Shown piece by piece: positions 1-8,653 of a DNA stretch of 32,610 nucleotides. A program made the position numbers and the translations under genes. The notes below the pieces were generated by a model. It saw only the letters and a program-made list of their open reading frames with translations, searched no databases and was not told where the DNA came from. Source of the stretch: Dysgonomonas sp. 521 (GTDB taxonomy: Bacteria; Bacteroidota; Bacteroidia; Bacteroidales; Dysgonomonadaceae); assembly GCF_010501055.1 (NCBI RefSeq), contig NZ_QVMO01000047.1, positions 1 through 32,610 on the forward strand, in the 5' to 3' direction. Each line of letters starts with the position of its first letter. Position 1 is the stretch's first letter.

Positions 1-90
1 AAGGACACCCTTGCTCAAGGCTAGACACTTCCCGTTGTTAGGGCGTGTGAGGGACTTGCACCCATTAGAATACACCCATGCTGGGCGAAC
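1..90 (-). mobile_element. group II intron, 5' end (partial, runs off the left edge)
   Basis: Read on the minus strand, the sequence from base 90 leftwards begins GTTCGCCCAGCATGGGTG and continues through a GGGTGCAAGTCCC block. I recognise this from memory as the conserved 5' end of bacterial group II introns (consensus start GUGYG; here GTTCG, so one base off). Only the first ~90 bases of domain I are inside the window; the body and any reverse transcriptase/maturase ORF lie beyond the left edge. The 5' exon on the minus strand is the terminator of the lipoprotein gene at 148-621, and the intron starts right after its T-tract. No coding gene is visible in this stretch. Confidence 0.7.
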
Positions 91-91
91 T

Positions 92-123
92 AAAAAAACA
101 GGCATAAGTGATATGCCTGTTTT
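92..123 (-). terminator. intrinsic terminator of the lipoprotein gene
   Basis: A perfect 12-bp stem (95-106 with 112-123) closes a 5-base loop. On the minus strand it is followed by a run of seven T. It lies 25 bases past the stop of the lipoprotein gene and directly in front of the group II intron start. Confidence 0.85.
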
Positions 124-147
124 CGTTTTCTTTTATATCAAAGCTGA

Positions 148-621
148 TTAATCTTCCCAAATCAATGACACTTTAAATTCATAATTATCTGTTACTCCTC
201 CATCAGTTCTGTCTGATGCCTGAATATAGAACGTGACAACGCCTGGTTTATACGAACAATTAAGATTCTCTGTATATGTCCGCCATTCTCCATCATCATA
301 TTCAGCCCAGTATGTAAATAAGAATGGAAGTTGCTCCAGTCTTTCTGAATCTTTATCAGGATTTACGAACACAGAAGTAACTACTGCTCCATTATTATAT
401 ACATGGTCATCAAGAGCAGAGAGATTATGTGAATAGACATAGCATTCAAGATCCTCATCCCAATTCCACTGATTCTTATTAACAAGGATATATTCGTTAC
501 TCAACTGTGTGCCGACAACATAATACTGCTCTGTTATATCATCTCCACAACTCGTTAACCCTGTAACACCTAATACTGCCAGTAGCGAAATAACTAAATA
601 CTTGTATAGTCTTGTTTTCAT
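148..621 (-). CDS. small lipoprotein of unknown function
   Basis: This 157-residue protein has a lipoprotein signal: a basic start, a hydrophobic stretch at residues 8-20 and a lipobox LTSC at 22-25. The cysteine is followed by Gly-Asp-Asp. Acidic residues just after the lipid-bearing cysteine fit the Bacteroidetes surface-lipoprotein export signal, so an outer-membrane, possibly outward-facing, location is likely (inference). The mature part is rich in Tyr, Trp and Asp and ends in a segment that reads like alternating beta strands. I recognise no domain, and no function can be assigned. It has its own promoter in the gap behind miaA and its own terminator, so it appears to be a single-gene transcript. 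Confidence 0.8.
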   Translation of the reverse strand: MKTRLYKYLVISLLAVLGVTGLTSCGDDITEQYYVVGTQLSNEYILVNKNQWNWDEDLECYVYSHNLSALDDHVYNNGAVVTSVFVNPDKDSERLEQLPFLFTYWAEYDDGEWRTYTENLNCSYKPGVVTFYIQASDRTDGGVTDNYEFKVSLIWED

Positions 622-643
622 AATTAAATTTTATAAATATCGT

Positions 644-674
644 CAAAAATATAGATTCTATTTTAATTAAACAA
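644..674 (-). promoter_or_regulatory. Bacteroidetes-type promoter for the lipoprotein gene
   Basis: On the minus strand, TATTTTTG (644-651) matches the -7 consensus TAnnTTTG, and TTG (72-74 of the 600s block, 672-674) lies 20 bases upstream as the -33 element. The predicted transcript start is about 15 bases before the ATG at 621. Confidence 0.6.
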
Positions 675-691
675 TTATAAGCGTACTTTTG

Positions 692-1600
692 TTAACAGCC
701 GCTAACAGATATTATTTTTTTTAACGCATCATCTTCACTCACCTCCGACAAATTAATCCAATGAATATCCTTATCACGCTTGAACCATGTCATTTGCTTG
801 CGGGAATAAATACGTGTACTTTGCTTTATTTTCTCCACCGCAAAATCAAGTGTCCACTCTCCGTCCAGATATTTGAACAGTTCCTTATAGCCGACTGTAT
901 TCAATGAATTAAGGTTCCTCTGCGGATAGAACCGTTTTGCCTCATCCATCAAGCCCGCTTCCATCATTTCATCCACACGCCTGTTTATACGGCCGTACAA
1001 TTCTTCACGGTCGCGTGTCAGGCCTATTTTTACAATATTGAATGGGCGTTCTTTCTTTGTCTTAGTCCTGTACTGGGAATAAGGCTTTCCGGTCATCAGG
1101 CAGACTTCCAGTGCATGAATAACACGTTTATAATTTTTCAGGTCAACCTCATTATAAAAATCGGGATCGAGAACTTTTAGCTGCGCCCTTATAGGCTCCA
1201 GGCCGTCCCGTTCATACAATCCGTAAACCTCTTTCCGCAATTCTTCATCAATTGTAGGCACATCGTCTATGCCATTGCACAAGGCATCGATATACATCAT
1301 AGAGCCGCCCGAAGCGATGAGTACATCGTGCGACCTGTGGAGTTCCCCGATGATGTCCAACGCCTGACGCTCAAACTCGCTGGCACTGTAGTAGTCCGTC
1401 ACATCGAGCATGCCCACAAGATAATGCTGCACACGCCCCATCTGTTCTGCAGAGGGTGCGGCAGTACCTATCTCCAGTCCTTTAAAAAATTGTCGTGAAT
1501 CGGCAGATATTATAGGTGAATGATAATGCTCTGCCACATTAAGGCTAAGTGCTGTCTTCCCCACTCCTGTAGGGCCAAGCAGTACTATCAGATGCTTCAT
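692..1600 (-). CDS. miaA: tRNA dimethylallyltransferase MiaA
   Basis: MiaA transfers the dimethylallyl group from DMAPP to N6 of A37 in tRNAs that read UNN codons, in the cytoplasm. At 302 residues the protein has the normal length. Visible family marks are the P-loop GPTGVGKT at residues 9-16, the ISADSRQ block that holds a catalytic Asp/Ser region, the [10 protein letters not shown] segment, the NTVGYKE motif and the C-terminal [17 protein letters not shown] block. The ATG overlaps the stop of the upstream gene (TAATG), so the two are translated as a coupled pair. No truncation or odd residue is seen. Confidence 0.96.
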   Translation of the reverse strand: MKHLIVLLGPTGVGKTALSLNVAEHYHSPIISADSRQFFKGLEIGTAAPSAEQMGRVQHYLVGMLDVTDYYSASEFERQALDIIGELHRSHDVLIASGGSMMYIDALCNGIDDVPTIDEELRKEVYGLYERDGLEPIRAQLKVLDPDFYNEVDLKNYKRVIHALEVCLMTGKPYSQYRTKTKKERPFNIVKIGLTRDREELYGRINRRVDEMMEAGLMDEAKRFYPQRNLNSLNTVGYKELFKYLDGEWTLDFAVEKIKQSTRIYSRKQMTWFKRDKDIHWINLSEVSEDDALKKIISVSGC

Positions 1601-2151
1601 TAATACTCCTCGTCGCTAGGCAACGGAGGATTATCCAGTCCGTCAAAACCTTCGGCGTCGAGTTCATCCAGATCGTAACCTTCGTCTCCATAAAAATTCT
1701 CACCTATATCTAACGATGATGTGGTGGCAGCATCCATATCGAAGTCAACAAACTGAGCCGGAGGGTCTCCCGCCGATTTTGTACAAACAGGTTTTTCTAA
1801 ATCGGTACCTGTGATAATTTCACGAAGCTCCATAAAGAAAGCGCGTTCGGTCAGGTAATCAAACACATACATCAACTTCTGCTTTTCATCTTCAAGCATA
1901 TCATTCAGCACGGTAGCCTCCATCGTGTACGAGTCTTCATCCGAACTTGTATCCATCTCCACAAGAGTGATCTCCTGTTCTTTTTCCCAATCGTCGCTGC
2001 AAATAAAGAATGAGGACATTTCCCCTTCATTGTAGCCAACGGATTCTATAATCGCTTTATGCAGATCGAAAAATGTAGCGTCCGCATCTATTTGGATTTC
2101 ACGCTTGAAGTCTTCGACTTCATCTGATAAAAGTAAAAAACGAAATACCAT
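1600..2151 (-). CDS. pRiA4b ORF-3-like / IS1096 passenger TnpR-family protein
   Basis: The N-terminal ~110 residues ([19 protein letters not shown] start, then [14 protein letters not shown] and the FFICSDDW block) resemble the plasmid pRiA4b ORF-3-like family (PF07929), often named 'IS1096 element passenger TnpR family protein'. The family has no settled function. The C-terminal third is strongly acidic and low in complexity, and ends in PPLPSDEEY. No recombinase catalytic motif or transposase is visible nearby, so the mobile-element name should not be read as a function. The stop overlaps the start of miaA, so the two form one transcription unit, an arrangement I believe is common in Bacteroidales. 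A MITE-like repeat begins five bases upstream of the ATG and occupies the leader. Confidence 0.75.
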   Translation of the reverse strand: MVFRFLLLSDEVEDFKREIQIDADATFFDLHKAIIESVGYNEGEMSSFFICSDDWEKEQEITLVEMDTSSDEDSYTMEATVLNDMLEDEKQKLMYVFDYLTERAFFMELREIITGTDLEKPVCTKSAGDPPAQFVDFDMDAATTSSLDIGENFYGDEGYDLDELDAEGFDGLDNPPLPSDEEY

Positions 2152-2155
2152 TTTA

Positions 2156-2341
2156 AGAGTCTGTTTAAATTTTATAGCAAATCTTTTTTATAGCTATTTT
2201 TAGATGGATTTTATCATTTTTGCCAGCAGGTTTAGCGGGCTAAACCAAGAGTAAAAAGGGTAAAAAGAGCATAAAAAAATTGCTAAGAACTATTGACCTG
2301 AACCTGTAATAAAAATTTTCGCTAAAATTTAAAACAGGCTC
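2156..2341. repeat. MITE-like element, copy A
   Basis: A ~186-bp AT-rich element with terminal inverted repeats. The left end is AGAGTCTGTTTAAATTTTA and the right end, read backwards, is AGAGCCTGTTTTAAATTTTA, slightly degenerate. The interior carries the perfect hairpin GGTTTAG/CTAAACC (2229-2246). Most of it is near-identical to copy B at 9650-9885. It encodes no ORF. It lies between a weak promoter at 2367-2397 and the start codon at 2151, so it would be transcribed as a leader. Confidence 0.75.
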
Positions 2342-2366
2342 TAGGTCATTCTTTTTATTTCTAATT

Positions 2367-2397
2367 CAAAAATAGTAATTTTTTTATTAAGTGCATA
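2367..2397 (-). promoter_or_regulatory. possible promoter for the passenger-like gene and miaA
   Basis: On the minus strand TATTTTTG (2367-2374) fits the -7 consensus TAnnTTTG. Nineteen bases upstream there is only TATG, a partial fit to TTTG. It lies just outside MITE copy A, so the 5' leader of about 210 bases would contain the whole repeat. Confidence 0.35.
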
Positions 2398-2443
2398 GAA
2401 TGCTATAGAAATTGCTTTTGTTTACGTGCATTTCTATAATAAA

Positions 2444-3898
2444 TCATCTGTTTTTCACAAGTGTCAGCCGCTTATCTACCACGCTTGGTATCTCGTGATC
2501 GTAATGAGTGACATATATCAACGATTTACCGGAATCGCAATATTCTTCTATAATTTTCTTTACCCTTTTCTTATTCATTACATCCAGCCCGTGCAGCGGT
2601 TCGTCCAGTATCAGCAAATCGGGGTTCTTTACAAAAACACGCGCGAGTAATACCAGTCGCTGCTCGCCCGAAGATATATTCAGGAAAGAAACATCCCTAA
2701 GGTGTTCCACCCTGAACAATTTCATCCATTCCAAAGCCTGTGCTTCCTGCTCCCCGTTACACTTCCGGTACAGGCCTACAGTATCGAAAAAGCCGGAACC
2801 CACAACATCGAGGCACCGCACATTCTTGAGGTAATACAAGTGCATTTCGGGAGAAATATAGCCGATCCGTTTCTTGATGTCCCAGATACTCTCCCCTGTT
2901 CCACGCCTGCGGTCAAACAGCGTTATGTCATTTGCATACGCCTGCGGATTATCGCCGCATACAAGGCTCAGCAATGTTGATTTGCCCGAACCATTCGCAC
3001 CCAGCAACGCCCATTTTTCACCGCGCTTTACCGTCCAGTCCAGATCCTTCAAGATAGTACGCTGGCCGTATCGGATATGTATATTCCGCAAGATAGCGGC
3101 ATTAAGAAAAGTATCGCTATCTGATGATGTTTTAGCCAGTTTGTCCAAGCCCGTTACTTCTGCCTCAGGAAACAGGAATTCCTGAAAAGGGCTATCCTGA
3201 ACAAAATCCGTGCAAGATACAGGCGGATATATGCATCTGCCTTTTACAGGTAATACATGCGTTATCATTACCGGAATATCCGATGGGTTTGACAATACCA
3301 AAATTATCTGCAAATCATCCATTTCGGACAACCGGGCTAATAATTCATTCAGTATTATACGGGATGGCGCATCAAGCCCTATAAAAGGGTTATCCAATAT
3401 GAGGATACGGGGCTTTGACAGCAAAGACCGTACGATCAGGAACTTGCGAAGCTCTCCGCTGGAAAGCAGGTTCACTTCTTTATTCAACAGTTCCGAAATA
3501 CCAATCCATTCCACTAAGGTATCGAGCCAGGCGGGGTCAGCATTCCGTATCAGGTCTTTTACTACAGGTACATCCTGTTCGTCACCCTTGTTCCAACGCT
3601 GCTGGTAGTAACTATTTTGTGTGTCAACAATGCTGTATATGTCTTTGAAGGCAACACTTTTTACAACGGAAGAAACAGCCTGATTGTCCCCGCTTTCATT
3701 TTTGCAGGTTACCACCCCTTCGTTCAATGCATATTTGCCCGACAGGATATCAATCAACAGACTCTTGCCACCGCCATTGGGGCCGATCACAGCCCAATGC
3801 TCATCCTCTTTAATTACCCAATTTACAGGTTCCTTAAACCTCAAATTGCTGAAACGGGGTACCGCCCCCCTTATCTCTATAATAGTCCGTTGTTGCAT
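2444..3898 (-). CDS. tandem ABC ATPase, ModF/PhrA-like
   Basis: This 484-residue soluble protein has two ABC ATPase domains and no membrane segment. NBD1 has Walker A GPNGGGKS (39-46), signature LSSGE (145-149) and Walker B ILILD ending at D169. NBD2 has Walker A GANGSGKS (300-307), signature ISSGEQ, Walker B LLILDE (D432, E433) and the H-loop His465. The layout matches ModF, a two-domain ATPase of unclear role related to molybdate transport proteins. NBD1 carries Asn170 in place of the catalytic Glu and Asn204 in place of the H-loop His, so it is probably hydrolysis-poor. An upstream ATG at 3919 would add seven residues, but a good promoter overlaps it at 3917-3924, so the ATG at 3898 is the better start. 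No mod transport genes are adjacent. Confidence 0.85.
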   Translation of the reverse strand: MQQRTIIEIRGAVPRFSNLRFKEPVNWVIKEDEHWAVIGPNGGGKSLLIDILSGKYALNEGVVTCKNESGDNQAVSSVVKSVAFKDIYSIVDTQNSYYQQRWNKGDEQDVPVVKDLIRNADPAWLDTLVEWIGISELLNKEVNLLSSGELRKFLIVRSLLSKPRILILDNPFIGLDAPSRIILNELLARLSEMDDLQIILVLSNPSDIPVMITHVLPVKGRCIYPPVSCTDFVQDSPFQEFLFPEAEVTGLDKLAKTSSDSDTFLNAAILRNIHIRYGQRTILKDLDWTVKRGEKWALLGANGSGKSTLLSLVCGDNPQAYANDITLFDRRRGTGESIWDIKKRIGYISPEMHLYYLKNVRCLDVVGSGFFDTVGLYRKCNGEQEAQALEWMKLFRVEHLRDVSFLNISSGEQRLVLLARVFVKNPDLLILDEPLHGLDVMNKKRVKKIIEEYCDSGKSLIYVTHYDHEIPSVVDKRLTLVKNR

Positions 3899-3916
3899 AT
3901 CCGATAAATAAAGATG

Positions 3917-3945
3917 CAAAGGTAAAGAAAGTATAGGAATGACAA
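3917..3945 (-). promoter_or_regulatory. promoter for the ModF-like ABC gene
   Basis: On the minus strand TACCTTTG (3917-3924) is an exact match to TAnnTTTG, with TTG (3943-3945) 18 bases upstream. The predicted transcript start near 3911 places the leader at about 12 bases if translation starts at 3898. Confidence 0.55.
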
Positions 3946-4050
3946 TGGTATGTGAACCCGTATAAAACGACGAAAGCTAAGCTCTTTTTCAGAAAAAAGC
4001 ATTAACCGGTTAATTATTTCAGAGATTTCACGAATCTTTTCTTAAAAAAC

Positions 4051-4082
4051 TTGACTGTAATATAAGAAATATATTAAATTTG
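4051..4082 (+). promoter_or_regulatory. promoter for the OmpA-family gene
   Basis: TTG (4051-4053), 21 bases, then TAAATTTG (4075-4082), which matches the Bacteroidetes consensus. The start codon lies 50 bases downstream. The rest of the 3920-4132 gap is AT-rich and shows nothing else. Confidence 0.65.
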
Positions 4083-4132
4083 TATATTAATATGAGTATA
4101 TAGGTATTTACCTTAACACCAAGAATATTATT

Positions 4133-4792
4133 ATGAAAATAAGACTTTTATTATCATTTATGCTTCTGGGATTGTTTGTATTTCCTGCAAAAGCACAAAA
4201 TGTCACAACTACAACTACAAGCTCTTCTGACGAACCGGCAGTTCAATTAATAAGTGATGATCGTATTACAATATTAAGAAGTGATACTCCCGGACAAACT
4301 ATTGTCTTATCAAATCCGGCGAGTAAAAGGAAGAAATTCTTTGGATGCCCAGACAACATCCCGAATCTATGTGCCCCGGTAAAGGAAACAGCCCCTATCG
4401 TACAAGAGACCAAGCCGATAGACAATCCGGCTCCGGTAATTGCTGTAGTAGATAAAAAACCATTCTTTTTACCAGATCCTGTGTTCTTCCGTATCAACAA
4501 ATATGTGATTGACGCGTCAGAATGGGCTAAGATTGAATTAGCTGTTAATTACCTGAATGAAAATCCGGGAGCAACCTGTGTAGTAACAGGATATGCCGAT
4601 AAGAAAACTGGTAATGCAAAAATCAATATGAGGTTGTCTGAGCAACGCTCAAATGCAGTAGCTAAGGCGATGGAAACAAAATACGGTATTGCAAGGAACA
4701 GGCTTTCGGTTAACTGGAAAGGCGACGGATTGCAACCATTCCAATTGGAAAATGATAAAAACCGCGCTGTATTATTCCTGATCAATCCGTAA
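4133..4792 (+). CDS. OmpA-family peptidoglycan-binding protein
   Basis: The 219-residue product has a Sec signal peptide with likely cleavage after AKA (residues 19-21). A Thr/Ser-rich linker follows, then a variable region with two cysteines (72 and 80), and a C-terminal OmpA-like domain (about 112-218). The domain shows the expected peptidoglycan contacts: D156 in VTGYAD and R172 in RLSEQRS, plus the closing KNRAV block. There is no N-terminal beta barrel. It is therefore a periplasmic or outer-membrane-anchored wall-binding protein rather than a porin. It has its own promoter and shares a bidirectional terminator with the convergent panE-like gene. Confidence 0.85.
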   Translation: MKIRLLLSFMLLGLFVFPAKAQNVTTTTTSSSDEPAVQLISDDRITILRSDTPGQTIVLSNPASKRKKFFGCPDNIPNLCAPVKETAPIVQETKPIDNPAPVIAVVDKKPFFLPDPVFFRINKYVIDASEWAKIELAVNYLNENPGATCVVTGYADKKTGNAKINMRLSEQRSNAVAKAMETKYGIARNRLSVNWKGDGLQPFQLENDKNRAVLFLINP

Positions 4793-4811
4793 AAGAAAAT
4801 ATGCAGAATAT

Positions 4812-4848
4812 AAAAAATAAGCAGAAATTTGATTTCTGCTTATTTTTT
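4812..4848. terminator. bidirectional terminator between ompA-like and panE-like genes
   Basis: A perfect 17-bp stem (4812-4828 with 4832-4848) closes a 3-base loop, with A-run and T-run ends, so it can serve both strands. The stop codon of the minus-strand gene (4840-4842) lies inside the stem. Confidence 0.85.
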
Positions 4849-5769
4849 TATGTACTGGTCTTGTATAAATCTCAGTTGCTTTTCCAGCATCGATACACGC
4901 GACATCTCATATCCTGCCTTGCCGGCTTCGGCTACCGGATGTGTGTAAATATAATCGATTTCCAACGGACGGCAGGAATCGAAATCAAGTTTCATACTGG
5001 GAGAATAAGGCGTCATCTGACGTGTCATTTCAAGCATCTGGTCTGCATACGATTCCGGTATCGAAAATCGTCCTTTGCCTACATAATTCGCCGCACGGAT
5101 AACCTCCAGCATCATATCCCTTAACAATGTATATGTAGAAGGGTTATTCATCAGTATATCTGTCGCGGTATTCAACACAACGGTCATGCCATTGTATGGA
5201 ATATTCCACACAAGCTTCATCCAGCGAGCCAGTTCTAGTTCCAATATCTGCGTTTCTATTCCGGCCTGAACCAAATCGGAACAAACCTGCTCCAATATAT
5301 TTATATCCTTACATGAATATGAGCCCAGATTAAGCTTGCCATAGTCGAAATGAGCGATATGCCCCTCTCCTACCTTACTGGAGCAAATAAAAGCCAATCC
5401 TCCCGCAATATGCAGGCCGGGAAACTCCTGATGCAGGTCTTCTTCTAGCCCCAAACCGTTTTGAATAAGAATTACCAGTGTATCCTTATGCAGCAGAGGG
5501 GGTAATAAGTTTTTCAGCAGGTGATTGTTTGTAGATTTCAGACATACCAATACCACATCGCACCGGGGCATATCTTTTGTACTATCATAAGCATTTATAG
5601 CAGCAAGTGTAAAATCGCCGTCTACAGAGTCTACCCGTAATCCATGCTGTTTTACATAATTATAATCGGAATGAAGCAGGAAATGAACGTCTTTTCCTAC
5701 TTTGGCGAGCCTCGCGCCGTAATAGCCTCCTATGGCTCCTGTACCTATTATTGCGTATTTTAAGGACAT
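4840..5769 (-). CDS. panE: 2-dehydropantoate 2-reductase (ketopantoate reductase family)
   Basis: The family reduces ketopantoate to pantoate with NADPH, a step in coenzyme A synthesis. This 309-residue protein has the N-terminal Rossmann motif GTGAIG (9-14), the CLKSTNN region (76-82), the QNG motif (N104) and the C-terminal catalytic set K185, N189 and N193 in WMKLVWNIPYN with E270 in RPLEIDYI. The length is normal. It stands alone, with no other pantothenate gene beside it. Many genomes carry PanE paralogues that act on other 2-keto acids, so the exact substrate is inferred. Confidence 0.85.
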   Translation of the reverse strand: MSLKYAIIGTGAIGGYYGARLAKVGKDVHFLLHSDYNYVKQHGLRVDSVDGDFTLAAINAYDSTKDMPRCDVVLVCLKSTNNHLLKNLLPPLLHKDTLVILIQNGLGLEEDLHQEFPGLHIAGGLAFICSSKVGEGHIAHFDYGKLNLGSYSCKDINILEQVCSDLVQAGIETQILELELARWMKLVWNIPYNGMTVVLNTATDILMNNPSTYTLLRDMMLEVIRAANYVGKGRFSIPESYADQMLEMTRQMTPYSPSMKLDFDSCRPLEIDYIYTHPVAEAGKAGYEMSRVSMLEKQLRFIQDQYIKK

Positions 5770-5832
5770 AATATTGGAATTTCAAGATATAATTAAAATA
5801 CTTCTCCGATTTTAACCTCCCAGAGAAAGAAA

Positions 5833-5857
5833 AGCGGCTACCCATAGATAACCGCCT
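5833..5857 (-). terminator. terminator of the frd operon
   Basis: On the minus strand, GCGGTTA and TAGCCGC form a 7-bp stem with one G-T pair, followed by CTTTTCTTTC. It lies about 27 bases past the frdB stop. The T-tract is interrupted, so strength is uncertain. Confidence 0.6.
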
Positions 5858-5883
5858 TTCATTTTATTTTGCAAGATTTTTTA

Positions 5884-6639
5884 TTAATCTCTAAACTTAG
5901 CTTTCAGGAACTCACGGTTCAAGCGCGCGATATTGCTGATAGAAACGTTCTTAGGACATTCTACTTCGCATGCGCCAGTATTGGTACAGTTACCGAATCC
6001 CAGTTCGTCCATTTTAGCTACCATTGCCTTCGCACGGCGGGTTGCCTCAACGCGTCCCTGCGGAAGGAGTGCCAACTGGCTCACTTTAGCCGATACGAAC
6101 AGCATAGCCGAACCGTTCTTACATGCAGCAACACAAGCACCACAACCGATACAAGAAGCCGAATCCATCGCTTCATCCGCATCTACTTTAGGGATGGCTA
6201 TCGCATTCGCGTCAGGTATACCTCCGGTGTTTACATTCACATAACCGCCTGCCTGCATAATTTTGTCGAACGCATTACGGTCTACCATCAGGTCGCGGAT
6301 TACAGGGAACCCTGCCGAACGCCAAGGTTCGATCGTAATAGTCTCCCCATCTTTGAACTTACGCATATGCAACTGGCAAGTCGTTATGTCTTCATCCGGC
6401 CCGTGAGGATGCCCATTGATATAAAGGCTACACATACCGCAAATACCTTCACGACAGTCGTGGTCAAACACTATCGGCTCTTTTCCTTCATTTATCAAGT
6501 TCTCGTTCAAGATATCAAGCATTTCGAGGAATGAGCTTTCAGTAGAAATGCCATCAAGTGAATAGGTCTCAAAAGCCCCTTTTACCTGTGGACCTTTTTG
6601 ACGCCAAACTTTTAATGTTATATTTATTAATTTTTCCAT
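5884..6639 (-). CDS. frdB: fumarate reductase/succinate dehydrogenase iron-sulfur subunit
   Basis: The electron-transfer subunit carries electrons between the quinone site in FrdC and the FAD in FrdA, on the inner face of the inner membrane. Its 251 residues show all cluster ligands. The [2Fe-2S] set is C62, C67, C70 and C88. The ferredoxin-like half has C163, C166, C169 and C173, then C218, C224 and C228 followed by Pro. The length is typical of the Bacteroides/Wolinella type. It is the last gene of frdC-frdA-frdB, 11 bases after frdA. In anaerobic Bacteroidales the complex normally runs as a menaquinol:fumarate reductase; direction cannot be read from sequence. Confidence 0.96.
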   Translation of the reverse strand: MEKLINITLKVWRQKGPQVKGAFETYSLDGISTESSFLEMLDILNENLINEGKEPIVFDHDCREGICGMCSLYINGHPHGPDEDITTCQLHMRKFKDGETITIEPWRSAGFPVIRDLMVDRNAFDKIMQAGGYVNVNTGGIPDANAIAIPKVDADEAMDSASCIGCGACVAACKNGSAMLFVSAKVSQLALLPQGRVEATRRAKAMVAKMDELGFGNCTNTGACEVECPKNVSISNIARLNREFLKAKFRD

Positions 6640-6650
6640 TGTCGTTTATT

Positions 6651-8609
6651 TTATGCCTTATAATTTCTTTGTTGTCTTACTACGAACTCATAGTCAAGTG
6701 GTTCTTTTACAAGCTCAGGCGCAACGCCCTCTCCCTGATATTTCCAACATGCAACATAAGAATAGTGTTCGTCGTCGCGGAGGGCTTCACCTTCTGGTGT
6801 CTGGTATTCTTCACGGAAGTGACCACCACACGATTCATTACGGTTCAGTCCGTCATAAGCCATCAGTAAACCAATTTCGATAAAGTCATCTAAACGCAAT
6901 GCTTTTTCCAACTCAGTATTTAAATCTCCGGCATCTCCCGGGATACGAACATTTGTCCAAAACTCTTTTTTCACAACTTTCAGTTCTTCAATTGCTTTTT
7001 CAAGAGATTCTTTTGTACGTGCCATACCTACAAAATCCCACATGATAAGGCCTAACTGCTTATGAATAGAATCTACAGAACGCTTACCTTTGATATTCAT
7101 CAGTTTGGCAACTTTTTCTTTAATTCCGTTCTCTGCTTCGGCAAACTCAGGAAGGTCTGTACTGAAACGCGGTACAGTAATCTGGTCAGCCAGATAGTTC
7201 TGGATAGTATATGGTAATACGAAGTACCCATCGGCCAGCCCCTGCATCAGGGCAGATGCTCCAAGGCGGTTAGCTCCGTGGTCGGAGAAGTTAGCTTCAC
7301 CAAGTGCGAACAAGCCTTTTACTGAAGTCATCAGTTCATAGTCAACCCAGATACCACCCATTGTATAGTGGATAGCAGGATAAATCATCATCGGGGTTTC
7401 GTATGGGTTTTCGTCAACGATCTTGTCATACATCTGGAACAGGTTACCATATTTTGCTTCTACTACATTACGTCCCAAACGGTTGATAGCATCGCTGAAA
7501 TCGAGGTAAACGGCTAGGCCTGTAGAGCCTACACCATAACCGGCATCGCATCTTTCTTTTGCCGCCCGTGAAGCAACGTCGCGGGGAACAAGGTTACCGA
7601 ATGCAGGGTAACGTCTTTCCAGATAGTAATCCCTGTCTTCTTCTTTTATTTGAGTAGGCTTCAATTTACCTGCACGGATCGCTTCCGAGTCTTCCTTTTT
7701 CTTAGGCACCCAGATGCGTCCGTCGTTACGAAGAGATTCTGACATCAAAGTTAGTTTCGACTGGAATTCTCCGTGAACCGGAATACATGTAGGGTGAATC
7801 TGCGCATAGCAAGGATTAGCAAAGTAAGCTCCTTTTTTGTAAGCCTGAACAGCAGCAGAACCGTTAGATCCCATTGCGTTGGTAGAAAGGAAGAATGTAT
7901 TTCCGTATCCACCTGTGGCAATCACCACGGCGTGGGCGGCAAAACGTTCCAGTTTACCTGTTACCAGATTGCGGGCGATAATACCGCGTGCACGGCCATC
8001 GATCATTACCACGTCAAGCATTTCGTAGCGGGTATATAATTTTACACTACCCTTTTGTACCTGACGGCTTAAGGCAGAATAAGCACCTAATAAAAGCTGC
8101 TGTCCTGTTTGTCCTTTAGCATAGAATGTACGGGAAACCTGAGCGCCACCGAAAGAGCGGTTGTCTAGCAAACCTCCGTATTCGCGCGCAAAAGGTACTC
8201 CCTGAGCCACACACTGGTCGATAATACTGTTCGACACTTCTGCAAGACGATAAACGTTAGCCTCGCGTGCACGGTAGTCTCCACCTTTGATTGTATCGTA
8301 GAACAGACGGTAAACAGAGTCCCCGTCATTTTGATAATTCTTTGCAGCATTTATACCTCCCTGCGCAGCGATAGAGTGCGCACGGCGAGGAGAATCCTGA
8401 ATACAGAAGTTCAACACATTGAAGCCCATTTCGCCAAGAGAGGCGGCAGCGGAAGCTCCGGCAAGACCTGTACCCACTATAATCACATCGAGACGACGTT
8501 TATTAGCAGGGTTTACCAGTTTCTGGTGGTCTTTGTAGTTGGTCCACTTTTCGGCCAATGGTCCATCAGGTATTTTCGAATCTTTTTTTGGATCTAGTAT
8601 AGTACTCAT
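6651..8609 (-). CDS. frdA: fumarate reductase/succinate dehydrogenase flavoprotein subunit
   Basis: FrdA binds FAD covalently and interconverts fumarate and succinate at the inner face of the membrane. The 652-residue product has the dinucleotide motif GTGLAG (46-51), the FAD-linking His78 in HSIAAQGG, the HPTCIP substrate-region block, and the C-terminal [13 protein letters not shown] block. An in-frame ATG at 8636 would add nine residues (a lysine-rich extension). The start at 8609 matches the usual N-terminus, in which a short lead precedes the [12 protein letters not shown] segment. It sits between frdC (44 bases upstream) and frdB. Confidence 0.95.
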   Translation of the reverse strand: MSTILDPKKDSKIPDGPLAEKWTNYKDHQKLVNPANKRRLDVIIVGTGLAGASAAASLGEMGFNVLNFCIQDSPRRAHSIAAQGGINAAKNYQNDGDSVYRLFYDTIKGGDYRAREANVYRLAEVSNSIIDQCVAQGVPFAREYGGLLDNRSFGGAQVSRTFYAKGQTGQQLLLGAYSALSRQVQKGSVKLYTRYEMLDVVMIDGRARGIIARNLVTGKLERFAAHAVVIATGGYGNTFFLSTNAMGSNGSAAVQAYKKGAYFANPCYAQIHPTCIPVHGEFQSKLTLMSESLRNDGRIWVPKKKEDSEAIRAGKLKPTQIKEEDRDYYLERRYPAFGNLVPRDVASRAAKERCDAGYGVGSTGLAVYLDFSDAINRLGRNVVEAKYGNLFQMYDKIVDENPYETPMMIYPAIHYTMGGIWVDYELMTSVKGLFALGEANFSDHGANRLGASALMQGLADGYFVLPYTIQNYLADQITVPRFSTDLPEFAEAENGIKEKVAKLMNIKGKRSVDSIHKQLGLIMWDFVGMARTKESLEKAIEELKVVKKEFWTNVRIPGDAGDLNTELEKALRLDDFIEIGLLMAYDGLNRNESCGGHFREEYQTPEGEALRDDEHYSYVACWKYQGEGVAPELVKEPLDYEFVVRQQRNYKA

Positions 8610-8653
8610 ATCTGTTTTTCTTTTAATCTTTAACAAAAATAATCAGCGCCTAT

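Noticed and set aside
1..90. Possible tRNA or tmRNA fragment
   Set aside because: No cloverleaf or CCA-adjacent acceptor stem fits; the minus-strand reading matches a group II intron 5' end instead.
1600..2151. Transposon resolvase, as the 'TnpR' name would suggest
   Set aside because: No serine or tyrosine recombinase motif is present; the name is inherited from an element passenger gene.
2426..3911. Series of plus-strand ORFs opposite the ABC gene
   Set aside because: They overlap each other in different frames and show no domain, while the minus strand encodes two full ATPase domains.
5869..6534. Plus-strand ORF of 221 codons opposite frdB
   Set aside because: It is a shadow of frdB, whose cysteine ligands are all in place.
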